A stretch of DNA of 64,000 nt from CAWJAP01 sp963834365 (GCA_963834365.1 CAWIBS010000030.1:372001-436000), one strand, 5' to 3'; counted from the first letter of the stretch, positions 28,401 to 37,277 are shown. Notes: generated by a model not told the origin, from the sequence alone. Numbers and translations: made by a program.

Positions 28401-30458
28401 ATGTACAAGAGCATCTACGTTCCCGTCGATAACTCAGACCACTCCAACCGCGCCGTTGCCTGCGCCCTCGGACTGGGCAAGGCGTACTCGTCGAAGCTGG
28501 TCGGCTGCCACGTCTACGCGGCAAAGCTGCACGACTATCGCTTCAGGCAGATGGAGTACACCCTGCCCGAGGAGTACATCGACGAAGTGGAACTGGAGCG
28601 CCAGCGGAAGATCCACGACAGCCTCATCACGATGGGCCTGAAGCTCATCTCCGACAGCTATCTCGATGGCATGTCGCGCCTCTGCGGGGAGTCGGGCCTC
28701 GCGTTCGAGCCGCGGATGATGGACGGGAAACATCACATCGAGATCCTCAAGGATCTCGCCGGCTCGCAGCACGACCTGGTCGTGATCGGGGCCCTGGGGA
28801 TCGGCCGCGCGCGGGACAGCGTGATCGGCTCGGTCTGCGAACGCGTCGCCCGCCAGTCCGACCGCGATGTCTGGGTCGTCAAGCACGTCCCGGAGGCGGG
28901 TGAGGCGGAGCGGGACACGATCCTGGTCGGCATGGACGGCAGCCCCCAGTCGTTCGGCGCGCTCATGACCGCCGTCGACCTGGCGCGCACGTTCGGCAAG
29001 AAGGTCGAAACGATCGCCGTGTACGACCCCTATCTGCACTACTCCGTCTTCAACGGCATCGTCAACGTCCTCACCGAGCAGGCGGCGAAGGTCTTCCGCT
29101 TCGAGGAGCAGAATCAGCTCCACGAGGAAATCATCGACACCGGGCTGGCGCAGATCTATCAGTCTCATCTCGAGGTGGCCGAGCGGATGGGGGGCGAGGA
29201 GGGCCTCGCGATCAAGAAGACGCTCCTCGACGGCAAGCCCTTCCAGAAGATCCTCGACCACGCGCGCAAGACGAATCCGTGGCTGATCGTGATGGGGCGG
29301 ATCGGAGTTCACAGCCCGAAGGACGAGACGGGGCTCGGAAGCAACGCCGAGAACGTGCTCCGCGCCGCGAACTGCGATGTCCTGCTCTCGACGCGTCTCG
29401 AGATCCCACGCCTCGACGTGCGCGCCGAGGAGACCGTCCGCTGGACGCCCGAGGCCGAGGCGCGCATGACGCACGTGCCCGAGCAGGTCAAGGGGATCGC
29501 CCGCACGGGGGTCCTTCGCCTGGCGCTCGAGAAGGGGCATTCGGTGATCACGAACGCGGTGATCGACGAAGCGATGGACCGGTTCATGCCGAAGAGCGCG
29601 TCGGCCGCGACCACGGCGCTGGCCGAGGCCGTGGCGCTCGAGCGGGCGAAGTCCGGCCCGGTGTCGATGTGCCGGTCGTGCGGCGTCACGGCCACGCAGA
29701 GCGACCCCGTGAGGTGCACCGTCTGCGGCGCCACGGATTTCGACGTGATCTCCCGCGAGATGATCGAGAAGATCGCCGAGGTGGAGGGAGGCCTCCAGGA
29801 GGAGACCACCTACGACGGGCGCAAGCTCCGCTGGTCGGAGGATGCCAGGAAGGGCCTCTGGACCATGAAGAACGCCTATCAGCGCCGGCGCGTGAAGGCG
29901 CGCGTCGAGAAGCGCGCGCGCATGATGAAGCTCGACGCAATCACGCTCGAATTCGCCCGGCAGGTGATCGAGGAGGAGACGGGGACGCCGCTCGAGATCC
30001 AGTCCGCCTCCGCGCGAGGCGCTACGGCGCGACCCGGCGAAGCCGGGGCCCCAGAGGGCACCGTGGCAGGGACCGAGGCCAGGCTCATCGCGCGTGACGA
30101 GAGGAAGAACCCGTTGATCTCGACATTCGAGTGGACCAACGACGCCACGCAGCGGATCTTCCGGGTGCCGGCCGGTTTCATGCGGAGCAAGACGCAGGAG
30201 CGGATCGAGGAGCTGGCACGCGGGCGCAGCGCCGCGTCGATCGATCTTGCGCTCGTCGAGGAAGGAATCGAGTTCGGCAAGCAGATGATGGCCGAGATGA
30301 TCTCCACCTACTCCGCCCCGCCGTCCACGGCAGGCGCGAGCCCCGGAGGCGTGACGGCGGCGCGGGATTCGGGGGGGCCTTCCGCCGCGCCCGCTCAGGA
30401 AGCCCCGGACGCGGCGGGCGGCGGCTACCTCAACGAGGTGCGACTGCGGAGCGTGTGA
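28401..30458 (+). CDS. Tandem universal-stress-protein domains fused to zinc ribbon and three PCP_red-like domains
   Basis: A 685-residue cytoplasmic protein with GGAGGA before ATG 28401. Residues 1-165 and 172-335 are two UspA domains; the second keeps an ATP-loop-like GRIGVHSP...GSNAENVL. A helical unit starting VRWTPEAEARM (347), another at LRWSEDARKGL (476) and a third at FEWTNDATQRI (576) resemble the PCP_red domain found at the C-terminus of protochlorophyllide reductase subunit B. A zinc ribbon CRSC...CTVC lies at about 424-443. The linker after about 535 overlaps a GC-rich palindrome. It follows the cytochrome operon by 21 bp. Two other proteins in this cluster carry the same domain, which suggests a shared tetrapyrrole- or Fe-S-related job; that is inference. 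Confidence 0.82.
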   Translation: MYKSIYVPVDNSDHSNRAVACALGLGKAYSSKLVGCHVYAAKLHDYRFRQMEYTLPEEYIDEVELERQRKIHDSLITMGLKLISDSYLDGMSRLCGESGLAFEPRMMDGKHHIEILKDLAGSQHDLVVIGALGIGRARDSVIGSVCERVARQSDRDVWVVKHVPEAGEAERDTILVGMDGSPQSFGALMTAVDLARTFGKKVETIAVYDPYLHYSVFNGIVNVLTEQAAKVFRFEEQNQLHEEIIDTGLAQIYQSHLEVAERMGGEEGLAIKKTLLDGKPFQKILDHARKTNPWLIVMGRIGVHSPKDETGLGSNAENVLRAANCDVLLSTRLEIPRLDVRAEETVRWTPEAEARMTHVPEQVKGIARTGVLRLALEKGHSVITNAVIDEAMDRFMPKSASAATTALAEAVALERAKSGPVSMCRSCGVTATQSDPVRCTVCGATDFDVISREMIEKIAEVEGGLQEETTYDGRKLRWSEDARKGLWTMKNAYQRRRVKARVEKRARMMKLDAITLEFARQVIEEETGTPLEIQSASARGATARPGEAGAPEGTVAGTEARLIARDERKNPLISTFEWTNDATQRIFRVPAGFMRSKTQERIEELARGRSAASIDLALVEEGIEFGKQMMAEMISTYSAPPSTAGASPGGVTAARDSGGPSAAPAQEAPDAAGGGYLNEVRLRSV

Positions 30459-30470
30459 AACCCACTTGTG

Positions 30471-30640
30471 GGAGGGAACGGAGGGGACGGAGGGAACGGT
30501 TTTAACACAGAGCAACGGAGAAACGGAGACGAACAGAGAAGAACCTATTTCTATTTTATTATGGATTTGGATTTCTCCGTTCGCCTCCGTTACTTCGTTG
30601 CTCTGTGTTAAAACCGTTCCCTCCGTCCCCTCTGTTACCC
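30471..30640. repeat. Long hairpin element, copy 1
   Basis: Left arm GGGAACGGTTTTAACACAGA continues through AACGGAGAAACGGAGACG. The right arm is its near-perfect reverse complement (ending in TAAAACCGTTCCCTCCG), with an AT-rich centre near 30550. It fills the gap between the USP stop and the GNAT start. Three further copies lie at 31527, 37278 and 42294. Confidence 0.9.
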
Positions 30641-30651
30641 AGGAGCGGAGG

Positions 30652-31509
30652 ATGTCGTCGTATCGCTTCTGCCGCACGGACGACATCGCGCTGCTCGTCG
30701 ACGCGCTGAATCGCTGCTGGGCTCCGTACGTTCCCGACGAGCCGCCGACGACGCCGGCCGCGTTCAAGCGGGCGATCCGCGACCTGCAGGTCTGGTGCAG
30801 CAGCTGCATGGTCGCGTTCTCGGGCTCCGACCCGATCGGCGTCCTGATCGGCGCCAAGCGGCCGTCCGGGACGCTGGTCCACAAGATCGCCGTGCATCCC
30901 GATCATCGCCGGCAGGGACATGGCCGGCACCTGCTCGCCTCGCTCGGCTCGAAGCTCGCGATCCTCGGCCCCCCTCGGATGATCGCCGAAGTCCCCGAGA
31001 CGCTCGCCGCTGCGTGCGAGCTGTTCGCCGCGAGCGGATATCGCCAGGAGACGCTCCTGACGGACTACGTCCTGCAGCGTGACGAGACCGATGCGCGCGA
31101 GGCAGCAGGGATGTCCGCCGGCAGGTTCGCGATCCCCGTCACGGTGGATGATCTCGCCGCCAATGGCCTCCTTGGAGAGGCTGATCCGCAGGTGTGCTGG
31201 GAGCGCTCGGTCGAAACGCTGACGGCAAGGAAGGACGACGTCGAGGGACTCGCCGTTGCATCCGACGAGCGAATCGAGGCTTACGTGCTTTACGCAGAGG
31301 GCGGAGACATTCTGTCGCTCCGCACCCTCGTCGAGGACGGTGGGTCTCGTCTGCAGCACCTGCTGGCCCGACTCAGCGCGCAGGGCATGCGGGCGTTCCG
31401 GTTCCCGAAGGTCCACCCATTGGAGATCTCAATGGAACTGCTGGAGACGCTCGGTTTCCGCCCCGCCGGCGGGCATCGGCTCTACGCAGCGAGGGCGCGG
31501 GCCGATTAG
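30652..31509 (+). CDS. GNAT-family N-acetyltransferase-like protein
   Basis: A 285-residue protein starting at ATG 30652 after AGGAGCGGAGG. The first half is a GNAT domain with the acetyl-CoA loop VHPDHRRQGHGRHLL. The second half (about 150-285) resembles a degenerate second GNAT fold with FRFPKVHPLEISMELLETLG. The acceptor substrate is unknown. It is flanked on both sides by copies of the long hairpin element, which separates it from the redox genes, so it may not belong to that pathway. Confidence 0.85.
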   Translation: MSSYRFCRTDDIALLVDALNRCWAPYVPDEPPTTPAAFKRAIRDLQVWCSSCMVAFSGSDPIGVLIGAKRPSGTLVHKIAVHPDHRRQGHGRHLLASLGSKLAILGPPRMIAEVPETLAAACELFAASGYRQETLLTDYVLQRDETDAREAAGMSAGRFAIPVTVDDLAANGLLGEADPQVCWERSVETLTARKDDVEGLAVASDERIEAYVLYAEGGDILSLRTLVEDGGSRLQHLLARLSAQGMRAFRFPKVHPLEISMELLETLGFRPAGGHRLYAARARAD

Positions 31510-31526
31510 CTCTGCGCTGCTGAGGC

Positions 31527-31680
31527 AACAGAGAGGACGGAGGAAACGGTTTTAACACAGAGCAACGAAGAAACGGAGACGAACGAAGAAATCCAAAAAT
31601 ATATTTGAGAACTCTTCTCTGTTCGCCTCCGTTTCTCCGTTTCTCTGTGTTAAAACCGTTCCCTCCGTCCCCTCTGTTCC
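31527..31680. repeat. Long hairpin element, copy 2
   Basis: Same arms as copy 1 (GAAACGGTTTTAACACAGAG on the left, CTCTGTGTTAAAACCGTTCC on the right) around an AT-rich centre with AAAAATATATTTGA. It lies between two convergent genes, the GNAT and the CehA-like hydrolase, where it could serve as a bidirectional terminator. Confidence 0.9.
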
Positions 31681-31715
31681 CCACGCAGCGCGGTCCAACT
31701 GGCTGGACCTCTCGG

Positions 31716-34274
31716 TCATTTCGGTAGTGGATCTCGGGGTGATTCGGCTGCAATGCGACGGTAGATGGCTCTCGCTTCGTCGTACGCCCGCTCCGCCTCG
31801 GCGCGCTCGCCTTCTGCGATCCGGCGCGCGCGCACTCGCCACAGCTGATCGATGCAGGCGAGAGCCCACAGCGCACTTTCCCGTGACGCGCGGATGGGCC
31901 GACCGTCGACCAGGACATCGACCGGATTCGTGTGCAGCTGCGGGAACTGGCGCAGCGCCACCCAACTGCTTTGCGCGATCGGGACGGAGAACTCGATCTG
32001 GTGCTCGCGGCCGTCCGCGGGCACTTCGCGACTGGCGGCCACGCGCCCGTTCACGACCACTTCAACCAGCCGCTGCCCGCGCTGATAGAGCGGGTTGATC
32101 GTCTGCGCCTCGTGGATGATGACGGTATCGCCGACATGACGGGGGCCGCCCACGGGGATGGCACCGCCGTACCTCGGCTCGAGCGGCGTCTCCGGCGAGA
32201 ACGCCACCGCCGCCCGCACCGTCACGGCTCCGGGCTTTTCCAGCTGGAGCACGTCACCGGACGACTTGCCGTCGACACGGAGGTCGAGCGCGTGCGCGTA
32301 GCCGTCGCTCACGTAACTGCGCCCGCGCGCGAGTCCCTGGCACCACTGCCCGTAATCCACGCGCGCCTGCGCCCCGAGGTGGACGTAGCTCCGTCCCTGG
32401 CCCACGCGCGTGCCGCTCATGCACGGGAAATCCGTTTCCCCGCTGGCCTTGACCTTGAGGCCGGCGTTCAGCAGGTGATACCAGGCGTTCCACTCCCGGA
32501 TGCGATCGGTGTCCATCGCGCTGATGAAGTCGGTCGCGCCGTGCGCTGCCGTGACGAAGATCTCCTGTGCGCCGACGCTGTTGAGCTCAGGAATCGCGAG
32601 GTTCGGCAGGCGATCGTCCACTCGATCGTGGCTCGCTTCGAGCTCGGTCCCGGCGAGGGCCCCATCTCGGGTCGTGTCGATCTCGACAAAGGGCTCCGGC
32701 AGGAGACCGCGCGACGCTTCAGCGGCGTCGAGCCTGCCGTCGCGGCTGGTATCGAGCTGCTCGAGAAGACGCGCGGTTGCGGCCACGGGATCGATCTGTA
32801 GTCCGCTGCCGGAGTGGGCATAGCCGACGACGCCGCCCTGCGCTTTCGTCCAGCGGAGCACCGGAAGCGTCCACGTCGGCCAGCCTTTGCTGCCGTTGGC
32901 GCCCGGGTAGATCTGTTCCTTCAGGTTGAGCAGGACGACATGGCCAAGGGCCTCCGACCCGAACCCGCTGACCTCGATGTCGTACTTCACGAGCGCCAGC
33001 GGTTCGCTCAGCTTGTCGGGCCGGGCCGCGAAGAACCGGTGCTGATGGTCGAACCCGGGGCCCCACGTCAGGACGCTGCCCACGTTGAGCCCTTCGCCCT
33101 TGACCTGCCGGAGCATGTCCGCCGGATCCACGCCCTCGGTCGGCGAGGTGTAATGCGCGCAGCCAGCCGCGTGGATGTGATGGTCTCCACTGTAGAAGCC
33201 GCGCGCCGCCGGGTGCACCCAGCGCTCGAGCTTGACCGTGATCTCGACCTTCCCCGCGGGACTGCGGGAGGCGTCGCCTGGTCCCGGAATCGTCACGGCA
33301 CGCTCGATCCACCGATACTCGGGACCGCGGCCATAGAACATCGTGAGCTCCCCCGGGGGCAGCAGCACCGTCTCGCCGTGCGCGCGGTAGATCTGCTTCT
33401 GAAAGAAGAGATCCGGTGCCAGCCGCTTGGCCTGCGGCGGGAACACGTGGCCATGACGATCGACGAACTGGAACCGGGCCGTCGTCGTGGTGCCATCGTG
33501 GTCGAAGACGTTGAGCGTCACGGCAATGGCGGGCTTTACCGTGAACAGCACGGGCACTTCGGCGCGGAACCCGAGATCCTCGGTGCCCTGTCCGACGTCC
33601 ATCGTCAGCGTGGCCTCGCGGCGGCCCGGCTCGCTCGAGTGGACGAGGGCGATCGCGTACTCCACGTCGAGCCCGCTGAGGTTCGCGACCATCGGGGCCG
33701 CGGTGAACATCTCGACCTCGAGGAAACGATCCGTACGGCCCTCCGTGTTCTCGTTGACGCGCAGATGCTGCTGCTGCATGCGTTCGCCGGCGAGCTGCGA
33801 CATGCCTGCGTAGACGGGGCCGGCCTGCGGGCTGCCGATGCGCAGCCGCTGCGTACCGCGGCTCTCGTTGACGACCTTCACGAGGACAGGGGTGTAGCCG
33901 GCCTGCTGCAATACGGCTGGTGCCGGTCCACGCGTCAGCTTCACGCGGGCTTCCGGATTGATGTGCACGGCCAACAGCACCCGAGGATCGATCAGCGCTT
34001 GCAGGCGCCTGGCGTCCCGCAACCGGCCGGCCGCCGTCAACTCAGCCCGCAGATCGCGGGGCAACGGCGCGCCCAGATACTCGAGGGCATTGGCGACCCG
34101 CTCGAGGTTCGCCGCAAGCGGCTGAGCCTCGACCTCGACGGCAGCCAGTGCAGCCGCGTCGAACGAGAGGGCTGCTCCCCGAACCTGTCCCCGCGGCTGG
34201 CTCGGTGGCGCCGAGCAGATGGCGGCTCCGAGAACCAGGTAGAGAATGGGAGCCGGCGAAAAACGGGCAGGCAT
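31716..34274 (-). CDS. CehA/McbA-type metallohydrolase (PHP-like) with EF-hand-like insert
   Basis: An 852-residue secreted protein starting at ATG 34274 with a signal peptide (ILYLVLGAAICSAPPS). The N-terminal half is beta-rich. The catalytic part has the metal motif GDHHIHAAGCAHY and later histidines in TWGPGFDHQHRFF and GYAHSGSG, as in CehA/McbA hydrolases related to PHP phosphoesterases. Two EF-hand-like loops (DTSRDGRLDAAEA, DTTRDGALAGTELE) are inserted after it, probably binding calcium. The substrate is unknown. It is opposite in orientation to the redox cluster that surrounds it. Confidence 0.85.
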   Translation of the reverse strand: MPARFSPAPILYLVLGAAICSAPPSQPRGQVRGAALSFDAAALAAVEVEAQPLAANLERVANALEYLGAPLPRDLRAELTAAGRLRDARRLQALIDPRVLLAVHINPEARVKLTRGPAPAVLQQAGYTPVLVKVVNESRGTQRLRIGSPQAGPVYAGMSQLAGERMQQQHLRVNENTEGRTDRFLEVEMFTAAPMVANLSGLDVEYAIALVHSSEPGRREATLTMDVGQGTEDLGFRAEVPVLFTVKPAIAVTLNVFDHDGTTTTARFQFVDRHGHVFPPQAKRLAPDLFFQKQIYRAHGETVLLPPGELTMFYGRGPEYRWIERAVTIPGPGDASRSPAGKVEITVKLERWVHPAARGFYSGDHHIHAAGCAHYTSPTEGVDPADMLRQVKGEGLNVGSVLTWGPGFDHQHRFFAARPDKLSEPLALVKYDIEVSGFGSEALGHVVLLNLKEQIYPGANGSKGWPTWTLPVLRWTKAQGGVVGYAHSGSGLQIDPVAATARLLEQLDTSRDGRLDAAEASRGLLPEPFVEIDTTRDGALAGTELEASHDRVDDRLPNLAIPELNSVGAQEIFVTAAHGATDFISAMDTDRIREWNAWYHLLNAGLKVKASGETDFPCMSGTRVGQGRSYVHLGAQARVDYGQWCQGLARGRSYVSDGYAHALDLRVDGKSSGDVLQLEKPGAVTVRAAVAFSPETPLEPRYGGAIPVGGPRHVGDTVIIHEAQTINPLYQRGQRLVEVVVNGRVAASREVPADGREHQIEFSVPIAQSSWVALRQFPQLHTNPVDVLVDGRPIRASRESALWALACIDQLWRVRARRIAEGERAEAERAYDEARAIYRRIAAESPRDPLPK

Positions 34275-34378
34275 GCCGGGTACTCTCCGTGTCTTTCGGA
34301 TCGATGTAAAGAGACGTGCGCGGCCGCCAGGACGCGAGCCCGCATGTTTGCGCGCGCGGTGTAAGCTATGCCCCCAAG

Positions 34379-35266
34379 GTGAAGAGCTATCACGACATCG
34401 CCGGCGATGGAGGGTCCAGGGTTCTCGAGCAGGTTGCCGAGCAGCGCACCCGCATCGCCGACGGGCTCGCGGGGGTGCGCCATCTCGTGGCCGTGGGCTC
34501 CGGCAAGGGCGGGGTCGGCAAGAGCACCTTGACGCTGCATCTCGCGGGCGCTCTGCGCGCACGGGGGCTGCGGATTGCGATCCTGGACGCGGACTTCAAC
34601 GGCCCCTCGCAGGCGCGCATGGCAGGTGTCCAGGGGGCGCTGCTGGTTCCCGGCACGCACAAGGTGGCGCTTCCGCGGACCACGAACGGGATCGCGGTCT
34701 TCTCGATGGGCTCGCTGATCCCCGAGTCGGAGGCGCTCGAGTTCGAGAGCGCGGCGCACGGAGAGTCCCACACGTGGCGCGCCACGAGGGAGTTCGCTCT
34801 GCTCGGCGAGATCCTCGGGTCCTGCGAGTGGGGAGCCCTCGATCTGCTGCTGTTCGATCTGCCGCCGGGAGCCGAGCGGACCGTCCAGTTCGCCGATTTT
34901 CTCGGGCCCCGGACCTCGTTCCTGCTCGTGACGATCCCGTCCGAGGTGGCACGGGGTGTGGTCGCGCGCTCGGTGGCCGCTCTGTCGAAGGGACCCAATC
35001 GTCTCCTCGGTTACGTCGAGAACATGAGCGGCTACTACTGCCGCGATTGCAACGCCATCAAGCCGCTCTTCGTCTCATCCGACTCTGTCTCACCAGAATG
35101 GGCGGACCTGGAGATCCCCTGCCTCGGGACCGTTCCATTCGATCCCGAGCTTGCACGGCACTGCGATCGGGGGATCCCTTTCGCGGAACTGCGCGAAACC
35201 CCCGCCGGCCGGTCCCTGGAGCAGATCGCGCAGCGGCTCGTGGACGTCCTGGAGCTTCCCCGATGA
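34379..35266 (+). CDS. Mrp/NBP35-type Fe-S cluster carrier ATPase
   Basis: A 295-residue P-loop ATPase from GTG 34379, with the deviant Walker A GKGGVGKST (42-50), switch ILDADFNGPS and LLLFDLPPGAERT. The C-terminal CRDC pair near residue 220 (SGYYCRDCNAIKPLF) matches the CXXC that bridges an Fe-S cluster in ApbC/Mrp dimers. Its stop overlaps the start of the zinc-ribbon/PCP_red gene by 4 bp. It is followed by a radical SAM gene, so it may supply Fe-S clusters to that enzyme or to another cluster product. Confidence 0.9.
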   Translation: MKSYHDIAGDGGSRVLEQVAEQRTRIADGLAGVRHLVAVGSGKGGVGKSTLTLHLAGALRARGLRIAILDADFNGPSQARMAGVQGALLVPGTHKVALPRTTNGIAVFSMGSLIPESEALEFESAAHGESHTWRATREFALLGEILGSCEWGALDLLLFDLPPGAERTVQFADFLGPRTSFLLVTIPSEVARGVVARSVAALSKGPNRLLGYVENMSGYYCRDCNAIKPLFVSSDSVSPEWADLEIPCLGTVPFDPELARHCDRGIPFAELRETPAGRSLEQIAQRLVDVLELPR

Positions 35267-35718
35267 AATTCCTCTGTGTCCCCTGCGACAGCCAGATGAA
35301 GCTCCAGACCGTCGGTCCGCCCGAAGGCGGCTCGCTGTCGGTCGTCTACTCGTGTCCCGAGTGCGGCTACGAGATGGCGATGCTGACCAACGCCTACGAG
35401 ACACAGATGGTGCAGTCACTCGGCGTACGGATCGGCCCCGCCGAAGCTTCAGCGGAGGCGGGCGCGTCGAGCGGCGCAGGTTCCAGGTGCCCATTCCCCG
35501 CGATGATGCCCGGCATGGACGGAGCACTCGAGGGTTCGGGACGCACAGAGCCAATCCCGATCCGGTGGACGCCGGATGCCGAGGCGCGACTCGCGAATAT
35601 CCCGGAGTTCGTCCGCCCCATGGCGCGGACCGGCATCGAGAGATTCGCCCGGGAGCGAGGATCCCTCGAAGTGGACGAGAAGATCCTCGATGCGGCCCGC
35701 GAGTTCTTCGGCATGTAG
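35263..35718 (+). CDS. Zinc-ribbon protein with C-terminal PCP_red-like domain
   Basis: A 151-residue protein. CVPC (5-8) and CPEC (31-34) form a zinc ribbon or rubredoxin-like knuckle. A low-complexity linker follows, and residues 98-151 (IRWTPDAEARLANIPEFVR, ending AAREFFGM) match the PCP_red pattern seen in protochlorophyllide reductase subunit B. It is translationally coupled to the Mrp ATPase upstream and 53 bp ahead of the radical SAM gene. A small tetrapyrrole or Fe-S adaptor is a reasonable guess. Confidence 0.82.
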   Translation: MKFLCVPCDSQMKLQTVGPPEGGSLSVVYSCPECGYEMAMLTNAYETQMVQSLGVRIGPAEASAEAGASSGAGSRCPFPAMMPGMDGALEGSGRTEPIPIRWTPDAEARLANIPEFVRPMARTGIERFARERGSLEVDEKILDAAREFFGM

Positions 35719-35771
35719 CCCTCTGGGAGGTCATCGACATGAACTGACTGGCGCTTCTGGCTCCGCAGACG

Positions 35772-37277
35772 ATGAGCTCAGCGAGCGTGGCGATCAACAT
35801 GCCGCATCCGGACGCGAACACGTTCGCCAGGCCCTACGTCATCTCCTGGAATCTCACCTACCGCTGCAACCTCGCCTGCGAGCACTGCTATCTCGATGCC
35901 GGCGGCAAGCCTCTGGTCGAGACCGGGAACTTCGCCGACCGGAGCGAGCTCGGCACCGAGGAATGCTTCAAGGTCATCGACGAAATCGCCGCGTTCGCGC
36001 CTGAATGCCTGACGATCCTGACCGGCGGCGAGCCGCTTCTGCGTCGCGACATCCTCGAGATCGTCCGCCGCGCCTCCGAGCGCGAGCTCTGGGTCGTCGT
36101 CGGCACCAACGGCGTGCGCATCACGGAGAACCTGGCGGGGCGCCTCGCGGAGGCCGGAGCACGGGGACTGTCCCTTTCCCTCGATGCTCTCGATCCCGAT
36201 TGTCACGACCGCTTCAGGAAGGTGCGTGGCGCCTGGCAAAACACGGTGGAGGGAGCGGAGATCCTCAACAGGACGGGGCTCCCCTTCATCGTGCAGACGA
36301 CCGCGGGGTCGCACAATCTCGGCGAGCTCGAAGCGATCGCCGACTTCGCGCACGATCGCCTCGCTGCCAAGGTCTGGAACCTGTACTTCCTGGTGCCGAC
36401 GGGGCGCGGGCAGTTCGTGTCGGACATCACCCCCGCTCAGTACGACGAGGTTCTCGCCTCGCTCTACCGGATCCAGCGAAAGTACGATCGCCGGATGCTC
36501 GTGAACGCGAAGTGCGCGCCGCACTACATCAAGACGGTTCTGGAGAAGGCGACTGGAGCGGCTGGAGCGGCTGGAACGGATGGTGCGACTGGAGCGGCTG
36601 GGACGGATGGTGCGGCTGGAGCGGATGGAGAACCAATCTCGGCGTCCTCGTTGTCCGGTCTGTCCCGGATCAGGACCTACTCCGGGGGGGCCGGCGGGTG
36701 TCCGGCGGGGACGCACTACATGGGGATACGGCCGAACGGCGATGTCACGCCTTGTCCCTATCTCCCGGTCTTCGCGGGGACTCTTCGCAGCTCGAGTCTC
36801 GCTGACCTGTGGACCTCGTCGGAGCTCTTCACCGGCATTCGCCGCCGCACCTCGCTCGGTGGCCGGTGCGGGGCGTGCGAGATGAACGGCCACTGCGGGG
36901 GCTGTCGCGCCCGGGCCTACGGGATGACCGGCGATCTGATGGCCGAAGACCCCCTCTGCACCCACACCCCCGGCACGTTCGCCGGGTCCCCCCTACTCGC
37001 CCCGCCTTCGCGCCTTCGGCGCTTCGGCGAGGCAGGCTCCCCGCCCAGCTCGGGGGCGCCCGGCACTGCGGTGATCGAGTACGGCTCCGAGTCGCCGCCG
37101 ACCATCGCGTGGGACGATGCGGCGGCCGCGCGCATGAAGAAGATCCCCGCGTTCGTCCGGGGGATGGTCGTCAGGGCCGTCGAGGAGTCCTGCCGCAAGA
37201 GCGGCCTCGACCGCGTGACGGTCGAGGAGTTGGAGAGGATCCGCGCGCGGATGCCTACGCCGAAGATCTTCGGTTAG
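35772..37277 (+). CDS. NirJ/AhbD-like radical SAM/SPASM protein with C-terminal PCP_red-like domain
   Basis: A 501-residue enzyme. The radical SAM cluster motif is C32-X3-C36-X2-C39 (YRCNLACEHCY), with GGEPLLR for SAM binding. CAPHYIK, then GCPAGTHYMGIRPNGDV and the C-terminal CGACEMNGHCGGCRARAYG...DPLC closely follow the NirJ/AhbC/AhbD group, which modify haem precursors (haem d1 and alternative haem pathways). The last 55 residues (IAWDDAAAARMKKIPAFVR) are a PCP_red-like domain. Two in-frame low-complexity inserts, at 36546-36630 (ATGAAGAAGTDG type) and about 36975-37065, are repeat DNA read as protein. Its place beside a bd-like oxidase suggests it makes or alters that oxidase's haem; this is inference. 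Confidence 0.85.
   Translation: MSSASVAINMPHPDANTFARPYVISWNLTYRCNLACEHCYLDAGGKPLVETGNFADRSELGTEECFKVIDEIAAFAPECLTILTGGEPLLRRDILEIVRRASERELWVVVGTNGVRITENLAGRLAEAGARGLSLSLDALDPDCHDRFRKVRGAWQNTVEGAEILNRTGLPFIVQTTAGSHNLGELEAIADFAHDRLAAKVWNLYFLVPTGRGQFVSDITPAQYDEVLASLYRIQRKYDRRMLVNAKCAPHYIKTVLEKATGAAGAAGTDGATGAAGTDGAAGADGEPISASSLSGLSRIRTYSGGAGGCPAGTHYMGIRPNGDVTPCPYLPVFAGTLRSSSLADLWTSSELFTGIRRRTSLGGRCGACEMNGHCGGCRARAYGMTGDLMAEDPLCTHTPGTFAGSPLLAPPSRLRRFGEAGSPPSSGAPGTAVIEYGSESPPTIAWDDAAAARMKKIPAFVRGMVVRAVEESCRKSGLDRVTVEELERIRARMPTPKIFG

Noticed and set aside
28434..30884. 816-codon minus-strand open frame over the USP/PCP_red gene
   Set aside because: Shadow frame without motifs; the plus strand carries UspA, zinc-ribbon and PCP_red features.
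30471..31680. Repeats resembling a CRISPR array
   Set aside because: The repeats are inverted rather than direct, unequal in spacing, without spacers of regular length and without cas genes.
35739..35747. ATG-AAC-TGA after a good GGGAGG site, in frame with the radical SAM gene
   Set aside because: Considered as an upstream start with a selenocysteine codon. The segment is not part of any conserved radical SAM N-terminus, so it is more likely a chance site or remnant; the ATG at 35772 was kept.
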